This document shows, one piece after another, positions 9,112-19,006 of a stretch of 64,000 nt of DNA. The notes under the pieces were generated by a model. That model searched no databases, was not told where the DNA came from, and saw only the letters and a program-made list of their open reading frames with translations. Origin of the DNA: Planctomycetota bacterium (GTDB lineage: Bacteria; Planctomycetota; MHYJ01; JACQXL01); assembly GCA_016235865.1 (NCBI GenBank), contig JACRIK010000003.1:62001-126000 (forward strand), written 5' to 3'. The position numbers were made by a program, and so were the translations under genes. How positions within the stretch are numbered: the stretch's first letter is position 1; each line of letters opens with the position of its first letter.

Positions 9112-10797
9112 ATGTGGACCGGTGTTGATGTTGGACATTCGTATATAAAGATAGCGCAGATAGTTCCGTCCTGGGGCGGATTCCGCCTGTTCGGCATTGC
9201 CAAGGTAAAGAATGAACTACCGGCGGATGACTCCAAGACCTCATCCACTATCAGGAGTTTTGCCCGGGCCCAGCTCCAGCGCATCTTCCAGACCACTATC
9301 GTTCCCTCCAGATGTATTATCGGCGTAACCGGCAAGGATATAAATTTAAGAATCGTCCAGATGCCGCCCATTCCGTCGGCCATAAAATTCAGGAAGATGA
9401 TGGAATATGAACTCATCCAGATAGCCGGTAAAAGCGGCGAATCCCTTTATTCCGATTATTGCCGTCTGAATCTGGCCAGCAAGTCGTATCCGGAAATACC
9501 GGTGCTGGTGGGAATGGCCAAAAACACTTTCATCGACGAACAGATAAAACGGATGCGGAAAGCCGGCCTGGCGGTCGAGGATATCAGCCCAAATGCCATC
9601 GCCCTGTCTTATGCCCTGAGGCAAACTGAGATAATCAAGCCGGAGGAAACGGTGCTGCTGGCCGATATCGGCGCGGTCAATACGGAAATCGTCATCCATC
9701 AGGGCAAACACCTGATTTTCGCCCGGAATATTTCGGGCGGCGGCGCGGATTTGACCGAGACCATTCAAAACCGGCTGGGCATCCCAAAACACGAGGCAGA
9801 AAACCTGAAGATAAACGCCGGTAAAATCGTGCCGCGCGAGACCGAAATCAGCGGCGAAGACCGTACGCTCCAGGAAACCCTGAGAAGCGGCGTGGGCCAG
9901 ATCCAGTCTTCCATTGAATCCGCCATCTCATTTGCCATCGCGCAACTGAAGGTGGAAAAACTTTCTCCGGACCGGATCTTCATATCGGGCGGCACGGCCA
10001 AACTTAAGGGCCTGGCCGGATATCTCGGAGAAACGCTCAACAAACCGGTTGAGGTCTTCAAGCCATTCAAGAATATCAAAGCTAACCTGCCGGCGGAAAC
10101 CAAAGACAAGGTCGTGGAAACAGATTGTGATTTCAGCGTTGCATTGGGTCTGGCCTTAAGCGGAGCGGCGTATAACCGGAACACCCATATTTCATTCCTG
10201 CCGCCCCAGATAAACAAAAGAAAGGTTTTTTACCGAGAATCGATTCCGCTCATCGCGGCCGGCATTATCATATTCATCGGTATGGTCATCTGGTTTACCA
10301 GCGTCTATTCGGAACGGGCCCGGGAACTGAATAATATCGCCCAGCTGAAAACGGAGCAGAAGAAATTTACCGACGTACTGAATAAATTTAACCAGGCCAA
10401 GGAACGCGTGAAATCACTGGACGACACCTATCAGAAACTCAACAAGATAACCCAGGCGGCGGATTTGTCGTATATCACCATAAAACTGATATCCCGGCAT
10501 CTGCCGACGGAAGCATGGATTTCCCAAATAACCATGTCCGGCGTTCCAACCCGTGACCCGAAAAAGCCGGCCGACATAGATTCGGCCAGGGAAATCACGG
10601 TAATCGGATACCTGGAGGATGATAATCCGTACAATCTGGAGAACCTCAAGACGTTCGTGGACCAGCTCAACCAGCCCAATGACTACCTGCCTATAGAAGC
10701 CGCCTTGAAACGGTTGGATATTCCCAAGACGGTTATGCCGCGGGCTAAAAAGGAATTTGAAATCAATATAAAAGCCAAGGAAACAGCCGGGAAATAA
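9112..10797 (+). CDS. PilM-PilN fusion, type IV pilus/type II secretion-like inner-membrane assembly protein
   Basis: This 561-residue protein joins two proteins that are usually separate. Residues ~1-350 are a PilM/FtsA-like actin-fold ATPase (WTGVDVGHSYIKIAQIV at the start, the phosphate-binding LLADIGAVNTEIVI, and IFISGGTAKLKGL). Residues ~355-561 are PilN-like, beginning FLPPQINKRKV with a membrane helix at ~376-396, a coiled coil and a ferredoxin-like periplasmic domain. PilM normally binds the short cytoplasmic NLLP-type tail of PilN, so fusion of the two is mechanistically sensible. It is followed three bases later by the PilO-like gene. Confidence 0.85.
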   Translation: MWTGVDVGHSYIKIAQIVPSWGGFRLFGIAKVKNELPADDSKTSSTIRSFARAQLQRIFQTTIVPSRCIIGVTGKDINLRIVQMPPIPSAIKFRKMMEYELIQIAGKSGESLYSDYCRLNLASKSYPEIPVLVGMAKNTFIDEQIKRMRKAGLAVEDISPNAIALSYALRQTEIIKPEETVLLADIGAVNTEIVIHQGKHLIFARNISGGGADLTETIQNRLGIPKHEAENLKINAGKIVPRETEISGEDRTLQETLRSGVGQIQSSIESAISFAIAQLKVEKLSPDRIFISGGTAKLKGLAGYLGETLNKPVEVFKPFKNIKANLPAETKDKVVETDCDFSVALGLALSGAAYNRNTHISFLPPQINKRKVFYRESIPLIAAGIIIFIGMVIWFTSVYSERARELNNIAQLKTEQKKFTDVLNKFNQAKERVKSLDDTYQKLNKITQAADLSYITIKLISRHLPTEAWISQITMSGVPTRDPKKPADIDSAREITVIGYLEDDNPYNLENLKTFVDQLNQPNDYLPIEAALKRLDIPKTVMPRAKKEFEINIKAKETAGK

Positions 10798-10800
10798 ATT

Positions 10801-11583
10801 ATGCATTGGATAGCTGAACATAAAAGATTTGTGGTATTCGTACTGGCGACAATAATTCTTCTGCTCATAGAACAATACTATTTTATCGCCGAGATTAAAA
10901 ACGAAACCAGCGCCCTTCAGGAGCAGCAATATAAACTGCGCTCTGAGATAGAAACCAAGATTAAAAAAGGCCCGTTTATTTCCGAGAAGAGCATTCCGAA
11001 TGTCGAGGAGGAAATAAAATACGCGACGAAAAAGCATTTATATCTCAAAAACCGGATAAATTATAAACCTTTGGCCGGTTATGAGATTCCGGTAACCAAG
11101 CGGCAGGACGAATTGATTGTCAATTTCCAGTCTTTGCTCAAGGACACCCAGAAACGGCTGGAAAAAAACTCCGCCCAAAAAGGCATTCCCATCCCGGCTA
11201 AACTTGAATTCCCGCTCAGCAAGGCATCCGAGGAAACCATCAGGTTTTATTATGAGCGACTTGACATCGTTGAACAACTGATGAATCTAGCCATGGACAG
11301 CAACTGCCTCAAGGTTATTGATTGGGGCGTCAGCGAAAATGACTTCAGGGAATTCAAGGATATTAAAGAAACCGTGTTCAAAGGCCCGTCCGGAACAAAG
11401 AACATGGTATTTATCAGGATAAACGGATCTTTCGGCTCGATAATGCAGTGTATCAACCTGCTCCGTAACGCCGAAAGATTCGTTTCCCTCGAAAGAGTAA
11501 TCATCAGCAATACTAATCCCGACCTTGATAATATCACGGCGACCTTTATTGTAGCCGGAATAAAACTGGAGGAAGTAAAATAA
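10801..11583 (+). CDS. PilO-like inner-membrane assembly protein
   Basis: This 260-residue protein has one N-terminal membrane helix (~8-26), a long coiled coil (~28-130) and a C-terminal alpha/beta domain (~150-260). This is the PilO/GspM plan, and its position directly after PilM-PilN supports the call. It would dimerise with the PilN part in the periplasm to form the alignment complex. The primary sequence is divergent, so the assignment rests on topology and context. Confidence 0.65.
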   Translation: MHWIAEHKRFVVFVLATIILLLIEQYYFIAEIKNETSALQEQQYKLRSEIETKIKKGPFISEKSIPNVEEEIKYATKKHLYLKNRINYKPLAGYEIPVTKRQDELIVNFQSLLKDTQKRLEKNSAQKGIPIPAKLEFPLSKASEETIRFYYERLDIVEQLMNLAMDSNCLKVIDWGVSENDFREFKDIKETVFKGPSGTKNMVFIRINGSFGSIMQCINLLRNAERFVSLERVIISNTNPDLDNITATFIVAGIKLEEVK

Positions 11584-11587
11584 TCCT

Positions 11588-14194
11588 ATGCTCAAGGTAT
11601 CCAAAGAAAAACTGCTGATTATCTTATCCGTTGTATTCCTGGGACTGGTTGTCTGGCTGATTACTTTCAACCAAAGTAAGACGTTAGATGATTGGGCTCT
11701 AAGCCAGAAACCCAAAACATATTATCCCACACCGCTCAAGGATTCATCCGCTGATTTAAACAAGCTCGATATCTCCAACCGCAACCCATTTATCTCTTCG
11801 GTTAAGACCATAGACAACCGCATTGAATTACCACTGCCTGATATCGCGGAAAAGCAATACACCCTCATCGGTTTCCGGCCAATTCCCGATTCGCGATTCT
11901 ATAATAATAAAAGCGTTCTGAAGGTACCGTTCGGTAGACTCTATCCTTATGATGATTCCGCCAGATTAGCCCTGCCCCAGGGCCGGACCCTGCCGCCGGT
12001 AGAAACCCTCAATTCACTGATTAGCACCATCCACGAACCGCCCAAACTGCCGGAAAAATCCTCCGGACAGGTTAAGGAAGACATCATCATAATGAAGAAC
12101 GGCCCCAATGTTCCCGGTAAATATGTCGGCGAGGATAAAGACTGGGTTTATTTTGTCAAATCAGGCCAGGACAAAGTAACCAAGTTCAACAGACAGGATA
12201 TTGCGGACATCCAGCGGGTTTACACCTCCGAGGAATTATATGAAACCGAACTTAATAAGGTCTCAACCAATGACGCTTATTCATGGTATCGCCTGTCGGA
12301 ATGGTGCTTCAAGAACGGTTTGAGCGACAAAGCGGCGGCGGCCCTGAAAGAAGCCATCAAGATTAACGACCACGAACTCAAATTCTATCTGGCCCTGGCT
12401 GATTACTACCTGGGCAAAAATGATTTTGACAGCGAGATTGCCATTTGCCAGACCGCCCTGAAATCATCCCTGCTGGCCAAGGAGGTAATTTATTATCGGC
12501 TGGGCAGGGCCTATGAAAAATTAAAACTCTCAACTGATGCCCGCCTGTATTATGAAAAAGCCGTGTCTTTATCGCCTAATTACACCGAGGCATTATTCAG
12601 GCTGGCCTACCTGTACCGCCAGAAACAAGATTACGAATCAGCTTCAAGGGCCTATGAAAAAATAAGAAACCTCAGGAACCCGGACAGCGCCTATCTCGAA
12701 GGCCTGGCGCTTCTCCAATACCAGATGGGCCAACTAAAAGAAGCCCGGCTGAACATCCAGGAAGCCCAGAAAAACGCCGATGCCTCGTCTGAATCATTCA
12801 ATCTCCTGGGCATGCTGGACGTCCTGGACGGAGATTATAGTAAAGCCTGCGATAAATTCCTGTATTCCATCAACTCCAAACCCGACCTTTCGTCCGGCTG
12901 GGCTAATTTGGGTCTGCTTTACCTGTCCGCCGGCCTTTATGCCGAAGCCGAGATGCTCTTCACGGAATATACCGTCCTCAATCCGATTGATGAAACACCC
13001 TATATCGGACTGGGCTATCTCAAATGGCTCGGCAACAAAACCGATGAAGCGTCATCATTCTTCCAGAAAGCCCTAAAGATGGCGCCGGATAGTTTCAACG
13101 CACACTATGCCCGCGGCCAGTTATATTTTTACCTCCAGCAATATCCCGAAGCCCAGCAGGATTTCCAGTGGTGTTTATCCAATAACCCCTCTTTTACCGA
13201 AACCCTGTATTATCTGGCCACCTTATCGCTCTGCCAAAAGAACACCAAAGAAGCGCTCAAATACTACAAGGCGTACTTCAATCAGACCACCTCCGACCTT
13301 GCCCCAGCCGTGGATGAGTGTAATTTCGTTCTCGCCCTGATAGCATCAGACAATATCAGGCAGGCAAAAAAAATACTGAGCGAATCGGAGCGGCTAAAAA
13401 AGTATGTACCAGCCCTTAATATCTCCGCTTATTTTGATTACAAGGAACTTAATGCCGCGGAGGCGATAAAGAAATTACAGATGGCCTTGTCACTCGACCC
13501 ATCGAACATCTACGCCAGAAATACCCTTGATATCATAACCAAATCATCATCGCAGGCAATCTGGGTTGATGACTTTGCCAGACCCGACAGCAGTGTGCTT
13601 GGGCACGGCTGGAGCGAGGCCGAAAAATATGGCGTGGAAATATCCGTCGCCAACAAGCAATGCCTGTTCAAAGGCATCCAGTCATTGAACAAGGACGGCT
13701 TGACCACCCTGGAAAAGACCGTGGCCCGGGCTTCCTTTATCCGGTTTGAAGCCAGACTCAATCTCGACCTGGAATCAGATGTGGTTGCTGGTATTTATCT
13801 TACCAGCCCGTCAAAGGAACGGACTCTTTTCATCGCCCGCAGAAAAATCGCTCGGCCGGATGGCAGTTCAGGTGGACAAGAAATCATTTACGGGTTTTCC
13901 GCCAAGCCGGACGCGCCGCCTCTTGAATGGTCATCTTTCAAAAAGATGATTGTAATTGCCGAAGACTCCAAAATATCATTAGAAATAATCGGTCCCAGTG
14001 ACCGCCCCACGGAAATCCAGTGTTTCATTGATGATGCTTTGTGCGGCATTATCCCCTTCAAAGGAAATATTATACCCATTGGCCGGGCTCAAGAAACCTC
14101 ATATTTGACCGGCATCTTCGGTTACGGGCCGCTGGGCAGGGAATGGCAGCTGAGCGTGAAAAACGTCCGGGTCTTTGAGGAAAAACTGAAGTAG
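11588..14194 (+). CDS. membrane-anchored TPR protein with C-terminal LamG-like domain, end of the pilus-like operon
   Basis: The product has 868 residues. A membrane helix lies at ~8-27. The following Pro-rich segment with ISNRNPF resembles the PilP N-terminus, but I cannot confirm that. About 12 TPR repeats span ~225-650 (for example LGRAYEKLKLSTDARLYYEK). A beta-rich jelly-roll-like domain (~655-868) starts WVDDFARPDSSVLGHGW. It starts four bases after the PilO-like gene and ends two bases before convergent queF. A periplasmic scaffold role is inferred. The two TPR/LamG-like proteins at the left of the window share this domain combination. Confidence 0.75.
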   Translation: MLKVSKEKLLIILSVVFLGLVVWLITFNQSKTLDDWALSQKPKTYYPTPLKDSSADLNKLDISNRNPFISSVKTIDNRIELPLPDIAEKQYTLIGFRPIPDSRFYNNKSVLKVPFGRLYPYDDSARLALPQGRTLPPVETLNSLISTIHEPPKLPEKSSGQVKEDIIIMKNGPNVPGKYVGEDKDWVYFVKSGQDKVTKFNRQDIADIQRVYTSEELYETELNKVSTNDAYSWYRLSEWCFKNGLSDKAAAALKEAIKINDHELKFYLALADYYLGKNDFDSEIAICQTALKSSLLAKEVIYYRLGRAYEKLKLSTDARLYYEKAVSLSPNYTEALFRLAYLYRQKQDYESASRAYEKIRNLRNPDSAYLEGLALLQYQMGQLKEARLNIQEAQKNADASSESFNLLGMLDVLDGDYSKACDKFLYSINSKPDLSSGWANLGLLYLSAGLYAEAEMLFTEYTVLNPIDETPYIGLGYLKWLGNKTDEASSFFQKALKMAPDSFNAHYARGQLYFYLQQYPEAQQDFQWCLSNNPSFTETLYYLATLSLCQKNTKEALKYYKAYFNQTTSDLAPAVDECNFVLALIASDNIRQAKKILSESERLKKYVPALNISAYFDYKELNAAEAIKKLQMALSLDPSNIYARNTLDIITKSSSQAIWVDDFARPDSSVLGHGWSEAEKYGVEISVANKQCLFKGIQSLNKDGLTTLEKTVARASFIRFEARLNLDLESDVVAGIYLTSPSKERTLFIARRKIARPDGSSGGQEIIYGFSAKPDAPPLEWSSFKKMIVIAEDSKISLEIIGPSDRPTEIQCFIDDALCGIIPFKGNIIPIGRAQETSYLTGIFGYGPLGREWQLSVKNVRVFEEKLK

Positions 14195-14196
14195 CG

Positions 14197-14550
14197 CTAT
14201 CTAATCCTGCCTTTTTTTACAGAACAAGCCGAATCTATACCTCCACGTGTATTATAGACGGTCTTGATGCATAAGTACCTGGGCTTGAGAATCCGGTAAA
14301 TGTCTTTGAAAAGGCGGTTGGTGACGTCTTCCTGGTATATCCCGACATTCCGGTAAGCCAAGAAGTAATACTTGAGAGATTTGAGTTCCAGACAGCATTT
14401 ATCGGGAATGTATTCAATCACCACCGTGGCTATATCCGGCAGGCCGGTACCCGGACAAACCGCCGAAAATTCTCTGGTGGTATACTGGATTAATTGCTTT
14501 TCGCCTTTGTAAGGAAAGGTCTGAATGGTTTTAGGATTTATTTTATCCAT
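14197..14550 (-). CDS. queF: NADPH-dependent 7-cyano-7-deazaguanine reductase
   Basis: QueF reduces preQ0 to preQ1 in queuosine synthesis. The 117-residue protein is the short, unimodular type. It contains the nucleophile Cys in FSAVCPGTGLPD and the substrate/NADPH-binding ELKSLKYYFLAYRN segment with the following GIYQE. The protein is shorter than the ~165-residue Bacillus enzyme but keeps the catalytic Cys and Asp. It lies 9 bases after the KOW-like gene and abuts the convergent TPR gene. Confidence 0.9.
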   Translation of the reverse strand: MDKINPKTIQTFPYKGEKQLIQYTTREFSAVCPGTGLPDIATVVIEYIPDKCCLELKSLKYYFLAYRNVGIYQEDVTNRLFKDIYRILKPRYLCIKTVYNTRGGIDSACSVKKGRIR

Positions 14551-14559
14551 AATCTGCGG

Positions 14560-15690
14560 CTACTCTTCCAAAAGCTCCACATTGGCCCTGGGGATAGTCG
14601 CCACCTTACCGTCCGGAAATTCGGCCTGCAACACCCGGGCCGGACTTTCGGTTTCTATCTTGACCAGCTCGTTAGGCAAGGCCTTGACCTTGGCCAGTTT
14701 GCCGAAATAGGGTTCACGGATAATCCGGATGACGTCGCCTTCTTTCATGGCGCCCCGTTCCCAGCCCTGGTCCACGGCTTTTTCCTTTTCCTTCAATGAC
14801 GGATCGGGGATAATGATTTCCGGCCTGATGACGCCAGCTCGAATCTGGGTGGCTCCGCTGATCGAGGCCTTTTTGCCTTGTTTGGCCACCAGCAGTTCAA
14901 AGGTCTTGCGGGCCATGTTAATCCGGCCGAATCCCTCAGTCAGGACCAAGGTCAAACCAATCTTCTCGGTGCCGGTAATAGCCACGCCCAGGTCATAGCC
15001 CAGCAGGGCCTTGAGGTCTTTGTCGTCAAATCCGCCTACCACAATTCCCTGAACGCCGGTATCAATGGCCTTTTTCAGGGCCAAGGACGAAACATAGGAT
15101 CCGCCGACAATGATTTTATGCTGGTGCACGGGCAGGATTAAATCCGGGGTCAGTTCTTGGCCCGGGTCTTTAACGATGACCTCAATGACACCGTTGGTTT
15201 CGCCGCCGATGCCGAAGATACCCTGGATAAAACTGCAATAGGATTCGACATAAGCGCCCTCTTTGTCCATAATCTCGACCACCTCGCCGTCAATATAGGC
15301 CTTGAGTTCCAAGGGCTGGGGCTCTTCCCTTAACAGCACCTGGCCGGTCACAGCCGAGACGCTTTCCACCGTACCCTTGATGGGCGACTTTATCGAGGTC
15401 TTGAACCACTTGATCAGCGGCTTGCTCTCGGCAATGGTTTCGTCCTTGACTATCGTGTCGCCCGGCTTCTTAAGCATATAATGCTGGATGTCTTCAGGCG
15501 CAATGGAGAGCAGATTGACCACATTAACAGTATGGACCTTGCCGGGCAGTTCGGTCCGGGCAATAATGGTATCGTTAGTCACCTTTTGCCCGACCTTGAC
15601 CTGGACATTGCCCTGGATGGGCAGAATCCGTTTCTTGCGGATAAGAGTCCGTTCGGTCACCCTCAAACCCGGTGTATATGCATGTCCCAT
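14560..15690 (-). CDS. conserved hypothetical protein, barrel-sandwich-like with C-terminal KOW-like segment
   Basis: This is a 376-residue soluble protein. The first ~170 residues contain repeated short beta motifs with KSPIKGTVESVSAVTGQVLL, resembling a barrel-sandwich hybrid (biotinyl/RnfC-like) fold. The middle (~180-265) has a Rossmann-like segment (GVQGIVVGGFDDKDLKALLG), and the C-terminus (~305-376) resembles a KOW/SH3 module (GDVIRIIREPYFGKLAKVKA). I cannot name a function. It starts at an ATG at 15690 preceded by AGAAGGAATT, directly downstream of tRNA-Sec on the same strand. Confidence 0.65.
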   Translation of the reverse strand: MGHAYTPGLRVTERTLIRKKRILPIQGNVQVKVGQKVTNDTIIARTELPGKVHTVNVVNLLSIAPEDIQHYMLKKPGDTIVKDETIAESKPLIKWFKTSIKSPIKGTVESVSAVTGQVLLREEPQPLELKAYIDGEVVEIMDKEGAYVESYCSFIQGIFGIGGETNGVIEVIVKDPGQELTPDLILPVHQHKIIVGGSYVSSLALKKAIDTGVQGIVVGGFDDKDLKALLGYDLGVAITGTEKIGLTLVLTEGFGRINMARKTFELLVAKQGKKASISGATQIRAGVIRPEIIIPDPSLKEKEKAVDQGWERGAMKEGDVIRIIREPYFGKLAKVKALPNELVKIETESPARVLQAEFPDGKVATIPRANVELLEE

Positions 15691-15772
15691 AGATAATTCC
15701 TTCTAATTATAAATTATAATCAAATATTATACCGGCCGCTTCGCACCGGGTCAAGCATTTCTGCTTTAAAAG

Positions 15773-15845
15773 TTATCCCGCATCTATAATTTGGATGAGT
15801 GCGGGATAACTCGCTGTAACGATCCTTCGTCGCTAACAGCGAGTA
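15773..15845 (-). repeat. two-hairpin dispersed repeat, copy 1
   Basis: Read on the minus strand this is ACTCG-CTGTTAG...CGTTACAG-CGAGT, followed by a second hairpin TTATCCCGCA...TGCGGGATAA (15809-15773). It ends two bases from the CCA of tRNA-Sec. The same architecture recurs at 15948, 30702, 32204 and 61604. Confidence 0.7.
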
Positions 15846-15847
15846 AA

Positions 15848-15944
15848 TGGCGGAGGCGTGTAGGAATCGAACCTACCCATCCCGCTTGTGGCGGAATACG
15901 CTGGCTTTGAAGACCAGGAGGGCCACCAGACCCCTTTCACCTCC
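15848..15944 (-). tRNA. selC: tRNA-Sec (UCA)
   Basis: This is the selenocysteine tRNA that SelA charges and SelB delivers to recoded UGA codons. The anticodon loop CTTCAAA presents UCA on a CTGGT/GCCAG stem. The long variable arm forms ATTCCGC/GCGGGAT, the T-arm is GTAGG-TTCGATT-CCTAC, and the acceptor is GGAGGTG/CGCCTCC with discriminator G. CCA is encoded (15850-15848). The length of ~97 with a long extra arm is typical. selB starts on the same strand upstream, and two inverted repeat copies abut both ends. Confidence 0.95.
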
Positions 15945-15947
15945 ATT

Positions 15948-16022
15948 AGAATCTGTTAGTTATTCCGCCACGCAGTGGCGGAATGACGTTACAGATTCTT
16001 ATGTCCCGATAATCATCGGGAC
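15948..16022 (+). repeat. two-hairpin dispersed repeat, copy 2
   Basis: The outer stem AGAAT-CTGTTAG / CGTTACAG-ATTCT (15948-15999) encloses an inner hairpin ttccgccacgcagtggcggaa. It is followed by hairpin GTCCCGAT-aatc-ATCGGGAC (16003-16022). It lies three bases from the 5' end of tRNA-Sec, inverted relative to copy 1, and fills most of the selB-tRNA gap. Confidence 0.7.
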
Positions 16023-16031
16023 AATACACTC

Positions 16032-17954
16032 TTACCTATGCTCCATGTTCGCCAACACCCTTACATCACCTTCCCTTTTAGTCACCTTGATGGTATCCAG
16101 GTATTCTAATAACGGAATCGCGTATTTGCGAGAAGTATTCACCAATCTGGAAAACTCGCCGGCTTTAATATTCGCATTCCGGTTCAGGTGTTCCTTGAGC
16201 GCCTGGGTCGCTTTGATTACGGCCTGGCGGTGCATGACCACACCATCGGACAGGCCCACCAAAATATCCATCTCCTTTAATATATGAATCATCTCCTCCA
16301 AGGCCCTGGGTTTTACATTCAATGCCTTTTCCAGGCCATCAATCCCGGGCGGGCTGAAGAGGTTATCAAGGAAAATCTTTTCCGTCCGCTCCTTAAGTTG
16401 CGCTTGTTTATCGGTCAGTTTAATGGAATATCGGCTGAGTTTGGCGGATTCACCGGTTAATTGCACCGCACCCTCTTCGGATAACCCGGTTAATGCGCTT
16501 TCAATAAAATCATCCGTTATTGCGCTTTTAGCCAATACTGATTTTATCTCCTTGAGCGGGATATTAATTATGGCTGGGTTCTTAAGATAAAAGTCGTTCA
16601 TCTCCTTGATTATCCGGTCTTTGAGCAGCCTGAAATTATCGGCATGCATTATCCGCCGGGCTCTGGCTCCGGCAATAATTACCCGCCCCGCGTCTGATAA
16701 TTTATTGATGGCCTGTTCCACCTCCGGTTCGGGCAGATTGACCTTGGCCAGAATATCTTTGGAATTAACGGAAACGATGCCTGAATTAATCAGCACCTGC
16801 TCCACCGAATCTCCGTCATCAGACACCTCCAGCGCTTCAAGCTGCTCCACAATCTCGGCCTGAAAGCGCTTGTGTTTTACCGGATGGGCATCAATGATAT
16901 GCCCGCCGCCGATGGTAATCATCGGCGCATATAAACGCATCACAAACCGGTCGTCCTTGGCCACGCTCAGCGGCAACTCAGACTTAAACTGGATGAGGCC
17001 GTCCTGTCCCGGCTCAAGTTTATCCTTATCCAGCAGAACAATCCGTCCCAGGAACTCACCGGTGCCGATATGTAGCCGGACCCGGGTAAAGTTCTTGACC
17101 GGACGCGGGCAACCGGGCAGAATCTCTATAGCCGCGTCAAATATGGAGGTCGGGGCAATATAACCCGGCGCAGCCAGGGTATTGCCTCGAATCAGGTCTT
17201 CCTTCTTGATGCCGGCCAGGTTTATACCGGCCCGCTGGCCGGCTGTAATCTGGGCCACCTTGCCGCCGTAGGACTGGATTTGGCGCACCCGGGCCGGAAT
17301 CTTCTGGGGCAACACCTCAAGGATATCATTAACCTTCAATACCCCGCTGACCAATGTGCCGGTAATGACCGTACCCGAACCGCTCATGGTAAAGATACGG
17401 TCTATCGGCAAACGGACCGGCAGGTCTTTATTGCGCTGGGGAATATTGGGCGCCAGGCGGTCTATGGTGTTGATTAATTCGGGCAATCCCGCGCCGGTGA
17501 CTGACGATACTTTGAGCACCGGCGCATTCTCCAGAAAACTGCCTTTGACCAATTCGGAAATCCCAAGCATAGTTTCTTCCAGGCGTTCCGGACTGGTTAT
17601 ATCCACCTTGGTTAGGACAATAATTCCGCTCTTGATAGCCAGCAGATTCAGGATATCAAAATGCTCCCGGGTCTGGGGCTTAACGCCCTCGTTGGCATCA
17701 ACCACAAACAGGACCAGGTCAACGGTATTAACCCCGGCCAGCATATTCTTGATAAAGCGCTCATGACCCGGGACATCAATTATCTGGGCCAGCCGCCCGC
17801 CGGGCAGGAGGAAATTGGCGAACCCGATGTCTATAGTCATCTCCCGCTCTTTTTCCTCTTTGAGCCGGTCCGGGTCAATCCCGCTTAAGGCCTTAATCAG
17901 CGTGCTCTTGCCGTGGTCCACGTGACCGGCTGTGCCAATCAAAACATATTCCAT
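16032..17954 (-). CDS. selB: selenocysteine-specific elongation factor SelB
   Basis: SelB is the GTPase that carries Sec-tRNA to in-frame UGA codons by binding the SECIS hairpin. The 640-residue protein has the P-loop [14 protein letters not shown], switch [14 protein letters not shown] and the guanine-specificity motif TKVD. EF-Tu-like domains II/III follow, then a Sel-specific domain and the C-terminal winged-helix array (~420-640) that binds mRNA. The length equals that of family members (~610-640). It sits between the NapH-like gene and tRNA-Sec on the same strand. Confidence 0.97.
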   Translation of the reverse strand: MEYVLIGTAGHVDHGKSTLIKALSGIDPDRLKEEKEREMTIDIGFANFLLPGGRLAQIIDVPGHERFIKNMLAGVNTVDLVLFVVDANEGVKPQTREHFDILNLLAIKSGIIVLTKVDITSPERLEETMLGISELVKGSFLENAPVLKVSSVTGAGLPELINTIDRLAPNIPQRNKDLPVRLPIDRIFTMSGSGTVITGTLVSGVLKVNDILEVLPQKIPARVRQIQSYGGKVAQITAGQRAGINLAGIKKEDLIRGNTLAAPGYIAPTSIFDAAIEILPGCPRPVKNFTRVRLHIGTGEFLGRIVLLDKDKLEPGQDGLIQFKSELPLSVAKDDRFVMRLYAPMITIGGGHIIDAHPVKHKRFQAEIVEQLEALEVSDDGDSVEQVLINSGIVSVNSKDILAKVNLPEPEVEQAINKLSDAGRVIIAGARARRIMHADNFRLLKDRIIKEMNDFYLKNPAIINIPLKEIKSVLAKSAITDDFIESALTGLSEEGAVQLTGESAKLSRYSIKLTDKQAQLKERTEKIFLDNLFSPPGIDGLEKALNVKPRALEEMIHILKEMDILVGLSDGVVMHRQAVIKATQALKEHLNRNANIKAGEFSRLVNTSRKYAIPLLEYLDTIKVTKREGDVRVLANMEHR

Positions 17955-18036
17955 ACAAACTAAAAGACGGAAGAACCTAAGAACTAAAGAACAACCGCTT
18001 GCAGTACTTTCGTCCTTCCGTTCTTTCGTTCTTCAG

Positions 18037-18927
18037 TTAGAAGTACTTATTTTCTATCGCCTCGGTCGGGCATTCTTTCTGGCATTCCAGGCAGCGGGTG
18101 CATTCCGGTGAATTGGGCGAAATGTGAGTATGCACAGCCGTCGGGCAAATATTGTAACACGCCTCGCATTCCGTGCACTTATTCTTGTCTATAGCCAGCT
18201 TGTAGAGGCTGAACTTGTTGAGAAGCGCAAACATGGCGCCAATCGGACACACCGCCCGGCATAACGGACGGCTGATTAACACGAAAAGAACTATAAAAGC
18301 AATCAGTATCCAGAACCTGGGTGATTTCAGCCATATCATCCAGAAACTACTCTTCTGGCCATCCGCACCCTGTCCATCTGTAAACTGCTGGTTTATCGCC
18401 GGAGCAACTTCAGTGGTTTTGGCATCAGCCGGTGTTATAGAAAGCGGCATAAAGGCCTCAAGCGTCCCGGCCGGGCAAAGCCGGCAGAAGAAGAAATCCT
18501 GGGGCGTGGTCTGACCCGGAGTCAGGTCAATCCCGAAAAATAGCGGAATCAGAATGACCATGATAACCAGAGCCGCGTATTTGCCGTATTTCAGGAATGA
18601 CGGCAGATTGAATTTCCGGCCCGGTATCTTATAGAGCAAATCCTGAATAAACCCAAAAGGGCAGACCCAGCCGCAGAGCATCCGGCCCAGGAGCGCGCCG
18701 AAAAGAACAATCGTGCCCAGAACAATAAAGGGGAAAACGCCGTTGGCAAAGAACTGGCCTAAAGCTCCAATCGGGCAGGCGAATGCCGAGACCGGACAGC
18801 CCCAGCAATTCAGTACCGGGAAACAAACCTGGCGATAAGTAAAGAAATAAGGATTAAGCAGAAAGACAAATACGGTTTGGGTTATCCGGCGCCAGAGGTT
18901 GATACTTGATTTCTGCTTTGCAGACAT
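18037..18927 (-). CDS. NapH/YccM-like polyferredoxin membrane protein
   Basis: This 296-residue integral membrane protein has about five helices. Two CxxxCP loops, LCGWVCPFG and LCRAVCPIG, are diagnostic of the NapH/NosR/YccM family. Two C-terminal [4Fe-4S] ferredoxin motifs follow: CTECEACYNICP and CTRCLECQKECP (~245-290). The extra loop motif CRLCPAG could hold another metal centre. The family moves electrons between quinol or ferredoxin and exported redox partners. The gene directly upstream encodes a membrane-anchored CxxU protein, so a transmembrane redox relay is a reasonable inference. Confidence 0.85.
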   Translation of the reverse strand: MSAKQKSSINLWRRITQTVFVFLLNPYFFTYRQVCFPVLNCWGCPVSAFACPIGALGQFFANGVFPFIVLGTIVLFGALLGRMLCGWVCPFGFIQDLLYKIPGRKFNLPSFLKYGKYAALVIMVILIPLFFGIDLTPGQTTPQDFFFCRLCPAGTLEAFMPLSITPADAKTTEVAPAINQQFTDGQGADGQKSSFWMIWLKSPRFWILIAFIVLFVLISRPLCRAVCPIGAMFALLNKFSLYKLAIDKNKCTECEACYNICPTAVHTHISPNSPECTRCLECQKECPTEAIENKYF

Positions 18928-19006
18928 TTACAGTTAATTATGAATTATAAACTATGAGTTATCAGTTAGAATTAATAACTAATAACTCATAATTATTAAC
19001 TATTAT
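18928..19006. repeat. AT-rich imperfect palindrome
   Basis: gttaattatgaattataaac on the left and ataactcataattattaact on the right form a loose inverted repeat built from ATAACT/AGTTAT words. It resembles the CACGAAT phrase elements in layout. No gene is seen. Confidence 0.4.
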
